Positions 61,420-64,000 of a DNA stretch of 64,000 nt are shown one piece after another (the stretch's first letter is position 1; every line of letters starts with the position of its first letter). The DNA comes from Polynucleobacter sp. MWH-Aus1W21 (GTDB lineage: Bacteria; Pseudomonadota; Gammaproteobacteria; Burkholderiales; Burkholderiaceae): NCBI RefSeq assembly GCF_018687275.1, contig NZ_CP061287.1:1116001-1180000 (forward strand). The letters run 5' to 3'. The position numbers and the translations under genes were made by a program. A model generated the notes under the pieces. That model saw nothing but the letters and a program-made list of their open reading frames with translations, did not search any database and was not told the DNA's origin.

Positions 61420-62772
61420 TTATGCATTTAATTTCATTGCGACGTCAATAGCATCACCCAATACGCTACATAAAAATTCGACCTCTTCAGGTTTTGAAAT
61501 AAATGGTGGGCCCACTGCAATTGCATCGCCTGCTACACGCACTAGCGCGCCTCTTTCGATACAAGCCTCGAGGACTTTCATTGAGCGAAGGCCCGGCTTA
61601 CCAGGAACAGGATCAAGCTCAACGGCACCCGATAACCCAAAGTTACGAATATCCAAAATCCCTGCTCTACCCTTTAAGGCATGCAATCCGTTCTCTAGAA
61701 CGGGCTCAAGTGCTTTGGCTCGATTCACCAAATCATCTGACTCAAAGATGTCAAGCACCGCATGTCCCGCAGCTGCCGGTATTGGATGACCTGAATAGGT
61801 ATAGCCATGGAAGAATTCAATTGCTTGTTCTTGGCCGCCATTGGCAATGATGTTGTCATAAATATCACCACGCACGATCACCCCACCCATTGGAATGACG
61901 CCGTTGGTAATTCCTTTGGCAAACGTAATCATGTCGGGAGTAACCCCAAAGCGATCAGCGCCAAAGTTTGCACCCAAGCGACCAAAGCCAGTGATGACCT
62001 CATCAAAAATTAGCAAAATGCCATGCTTAGTACAGATCTCGCGAATCTTTTGCAAATACCCATCTGGTGGCACGATTACCCCAGTAGATCCTTGGACGGG
62101 CTCCATAATGACGGCAGCAATCGTATTGGCGTCATGAAGTGCCACAATCTTTTCTAATTCCTCTGCCAAATGGGCTCCCCACTTTGGTTGCCCTCTGGAA
62201 AAAGCCATCTGTGAGAGATTGAGCGTGTGTGGCAAATGGTCCACTCCGGGAATCATCATGCTGGCAAACATTTTGCGATTGGCAACCATGCCGCCCACAG
62301 AGATGCCCGCAATTCCAACTCCGTGATAAGCGCGATCTCGTCCAATGAGTCGGATGCGGGATGCATTACCCATCACGCGGTGATAACCAATTGCAATCTT
62401 CAAGGAAGTATCGACCGCCTCAGAACCAGAGTTTGTAAAAAAGACCTTATCCAATCCATTTGGCGCCATTTTGGCAATCCGCTTGGCCAAGCTAAAAGTA
62501 GTTTCGCTAGCCATCTGAAACGCAGGGCAATAGTCCATAGTTTCAAACTGTTTCTGAATAGCTGCACCAATTCGTGGATCCGCATGCCCCAATGGGGAGC
62601 ACCAAAGCCCAGATAGACCATCAAACAGCTTACGTCCCTGATCATCAAAGTAGTAAGCTCCTTTTGCAGATTGCATGATCTTCGGGTGATGCTGGAAATA
62701 TCGGTTAGGAGTGAACGGTAGCCAATAGGCTGACATATCAACACCACTGGTGGTCTTGTTCTGCGCTGTCAT
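61420..62772 (-). CDS. Class III aminotransferase (omega-amino acid:pyruvate type)
   Basis: This 450-residue PLP enzyme has GLSGLWCSPLGHADPRI, the FFTNSGSEAVDTSLKIA phosphate-binding segment, LIFDEVITGFGR with the PLP-binding Asp, and the Schiff-base Lys286 in TFAKGITNG. The pattern fits beta-alanine or omega-amino acid:pyruvate aminotransferases. The ATG at 62772 is chosen because it leaves 79 bases for divergent promoters. A reading from 62832 would leave only 19. It leads the unit aminotransferase, ICL/PEPM lyase and Bug receptor. Confidence 0.92.
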   Translation of the reverse strand: MTAQNKTTSGVDMSAYWLPFTPNRYFQHHPKIMQSAKGAYYFDDQGRKLFDGLSGLWCSPLGHADPRIGAAIQKQFETMDYCPAFQMASETTFSLAKRIAKMAPNGLDKVFFTNSGSEAVDTSLKIAIGYHRVMGNASRIRLIGRDRAYHGVGIAGISVGGMVANRKMFASMMIPGVDHLPHTLNLSQMAFSRGQPKWGAHLAEELEKIVALHDANTIAAVIMEPVQGSTGVIVPPDGYLQKIREICTKHGILLIFDEVITGFGRLGANFGADRFGVTPDMITFAKGITNGVIPMGGVIVRGDIYDNIIANGGQEQAIEFFHGYTYSGHPIPAAAGHAVLDIFESDDLVNRAKALEPVLENGLHALKGRAGILDIRNFGLSGAVELDPVPGKPGLRSMKVLEACIERGALVRVAGDAIAVGPPFISKPEEVEFLCSVLGDAIDVAMKLNA

Positions 62773-62851
62773 CTGTCTCTCTGGTATTTTTATATAAACT
62801 GCATTTGTAATATCCAATACTATATTACCCATTGACCTTACGGATACTGAA

Positions 62852-63832
62852 ATGACTATTCTGAAATCCCCTCTTGTTTACCTTTGCGCCCTTCTGTCTC
62901 TGGCTAGCTCAGCTTTTGCTGCCCCAGACACCGATTGGCCTAAAAAACCGATTGTTGCAATAGTCTCTTTTCCAGCGGGTGGCTCCACCGATATTTTTGC
63001 GCGCAGCGTAACCGCCCCTTTAGCGGAAGCCCTTGGTCAATCTATTGTTGTCGAGAACAAACCTGGTGCTGGCGGGATGATTGGCTTGGGGTCTGCCGCC
63101 AAAGCCGCCCCCGATGGTTACACCATTCATATCAGCGCCTTGACCAATCAATCGATTTCATCAGCCTTATTTAAAAATCCACCAGCTGACTTGCAAAAGG
63201 ATTTTGCGCCGGTAGCATTAATTGGAACAATTCCCCACTTAATTGTTATTAACCCAACCGTTCCCGCCAAGAATCTCCCAGAACTCATTGCATTCATTAA
63301 ATCTAAAAAGGGGGACTTTAATTACGCATCCCAAGGAAATGGCAGCCTCTCGCACCTAGAGTCCACATTATTTATGCAGCGTATTGGCGCAACGGGTACA
63401 CACATTCCATACAAGGGAAGTAGCTTCGCCTTGCCCGACTTAATCGCCGGTAACACTCTCATGATGTTTGATAGCGTGACGGCGTCGTTACCTCACATTC
63501 AGAGTGGAAAGCTTCGTCCAATTGCCATAGCTGCCGCGGAACGCTCACCTTTAATGCCTAATGTTCCAACATTGGGCCAGGATGGCATGAAGCAATTTGA
63601 TGTAGAAAACTTCTACGCTGTATATGTACCCAAAGGCACCGCACCAGCAATCATTGCAAAATTAGAAAGAGAGATTCGCAAGATTTTGACTAATCCGGAT
63701 TTCAAAGCACGCATGGCAACCCAAGGTATTCATCCGCAGTTTGCAAACGCTGAAAAATTAGCCGAAATTACTATTGAAGAAGCAAACAAATGGACGAAGG
63801 TAGTAAAGTCAGCGAATATTAAAGTTGATTAA
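62852..63832 (+). CDS. Bug-family tripartite tricarboxylate receptor
   Basis: This 326-residue periplasmic receptor has a signal peptide (about residues 1-23, ending SAFAAP). Family motifs are WPKKPIVAIVSFPAGGSTD, VVENKPGAGG, DGYTIHIS and HIPYKGSS. It is divergent from the aminotransferase gene and is followed after 24 bases by a gamma-glutamyltransferase gene on the same strand, so a gamma-glutamyl or amino-acid-like ligand is possible. Confidence 0.93.
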   Translation: MTILKSPLVYLCALLSLASSAFAAPDTDWPKKPIVAIVSFPAGGSTDIFARSVTAPLAEALGQSIVVENKPGAGGMIGLGSAAKAAPDGYTIHISALTNQSISSALFKNPPADLQKDFAPVALIGTIPHLIVINPTVPAKNLPELIAFIKSKKGDFNYASQGNGSLSHLESTLFMQRIGATGTHIPYKGSSFALPDLIAGNTLMMFDSVTASLPHIQSGKLRPIAIAAAERSPLMPNVPTLGQDGMKQFDVENFYAVYVPKGTAPAIIAKLEREIRKILTNPDFKARMATQGIHPQFANAEKLAEITIEEANKWTKVVKSANIKVD

Positions 63833-63856
63833 GTCCCTACAAATAGATAAGCCCCT

Positions 63857-64000
63857 ATGTTGATATCCCCACCCTTTGGCGGCGGTCGCGCACCTGTTCT
63901 AGCCAGAAACACCGTTGCAAGCTCTCAACCCCTTGCTACACAAGCTGGCATTGAAGCATTGCAGAATGGAGGGAATGCAGTTGATGCTGCGTTAGCAACA
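63857..64000 (+). CDS. Gamma-glutamyltransferase (partial, amino end)
   Basis: Only 48 codons are visible before the right edge. The protein starts MLISPPFGGGRAPVLARNTV and continues with SSQPLATQAGIEALQNGG and NAVDAALAT, which is the characteristic amino-terminal part of gamma-glutamyltransferase family Ntn hydrolases. No signal peptide is seen, so it resembles the cytoplasmic form. It is co-directional with the Bug receptor, 24 bases downstream. Confidence 0.85.
   Translation, partial: MLISPPFGGGRAPVLARNTVASSQPLATQAGIEALQNGGNAVDAALAT

Noticed and set aside
1..64000. CRISPR arrays, insertion sequences, prophage genes, rRNA genes
   Set aside because: I looked for repeated spaced units, transposase or integrase-like proteins and rRNA sequence and saw none. 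The four tRNA genes show no integrated element beside them.

Overview
The window looks like chromosomal DNA of a free-living betaproteobacterium of the Burkholderiaceae, most like Polynucleobacter. The reasons are the moderate base composition (judged by eye), the gmk-rpoZ-spoT block, orphan Bug-type tripartite tricarboxylate receptors (four here), a soluble NAD-linked formate dehydrogenase with a fused FdsG-FdsB subunit, and a soxXYZA cluster. The genus is an inference. I see no insertion sequence, prophage, CRISPR array or rRNA operon. No stretch longer than about 270 bases lacks a gene.

Layout. 1-5.1 kb (minus): a Mla-type lipid ABC transporter operon (STAS-MlaE, MlaF, MlaD, lipoprotein) running on into a Bug receptor and an SDR cut by the window edge. 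5.2-12.6 kb: tRNA-Arg(ACG) and greB back to back, then housekeeping genes spoT, rpoZ, gmk and yicC (minus), and rph, rdgB and hemW (plus). 12.6-15.7 kb: a small acyl-CoA cluster (enoyl-CoA hydratase, Bug receptor, divergent CaiB CoA-transferase). 15.8-24.8 kb: an exported alkylsulfatase, an orphan histidine kinase, tRNA-Ser(TGA), an FAD oxidoreductase, pgi, a phosphohexomutase and an M48 lipoprotein protease. 25-30.2 kb: NAD synthesis (nadA, nadC, nadB) interrupted by a membrane-anchored TAXI receptor. 30.2-36 kb: a MazEF toxin-antitoxin pair downstream of the formate dehydrogenase operon. 36-42 kb: a sulfatase operon with two arylsulfatases, an outer-membrane channel and a membrane-anchored formylglycine-generating enzyme. 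42-52.6 kb: tRNA-Ser(GGA), acs, class I fumarase, murI, tonB-exbB-exbD, tRNA-Leu(TAA), and a penicillin-acylase family hydrolase. 52.7-58.3 kb: purU, then a two-subunit molybdenum hydroxylase apparently co-transcribed with soxXYZA. 58.4-64 kb: CidA/LrgA-LrgB, a catabolic cluster (class III aminotransferase, ICL/PEP-mutase family lyase, two Bug receptors) and the start of a gamma-glutamyltransferase.

How the genes fit together. Sulfur is a recurring theme: sulfate esters can be cleaved by the alkylsulfatase and the two formylglycine sulfatases, and reduced sulfur can be loaded on SoxYZ by SoxXA. SoxB and SoxCD are not in the window. Growth on organic acids is a second theme: formate dehydrogenase, acetyl-CoA synthetase, fumarase and many solute receptors. 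The most unusual arrangements are the molybdenum hydroxylase-sox operon with its non-canonical SoxY carboxyl end, the membrane-anchored FGE beside its probable client sulfatases, and a ten-base palindrome that can serve as the -10 element of both tRNA-Arg and an apparently leaderless greB.
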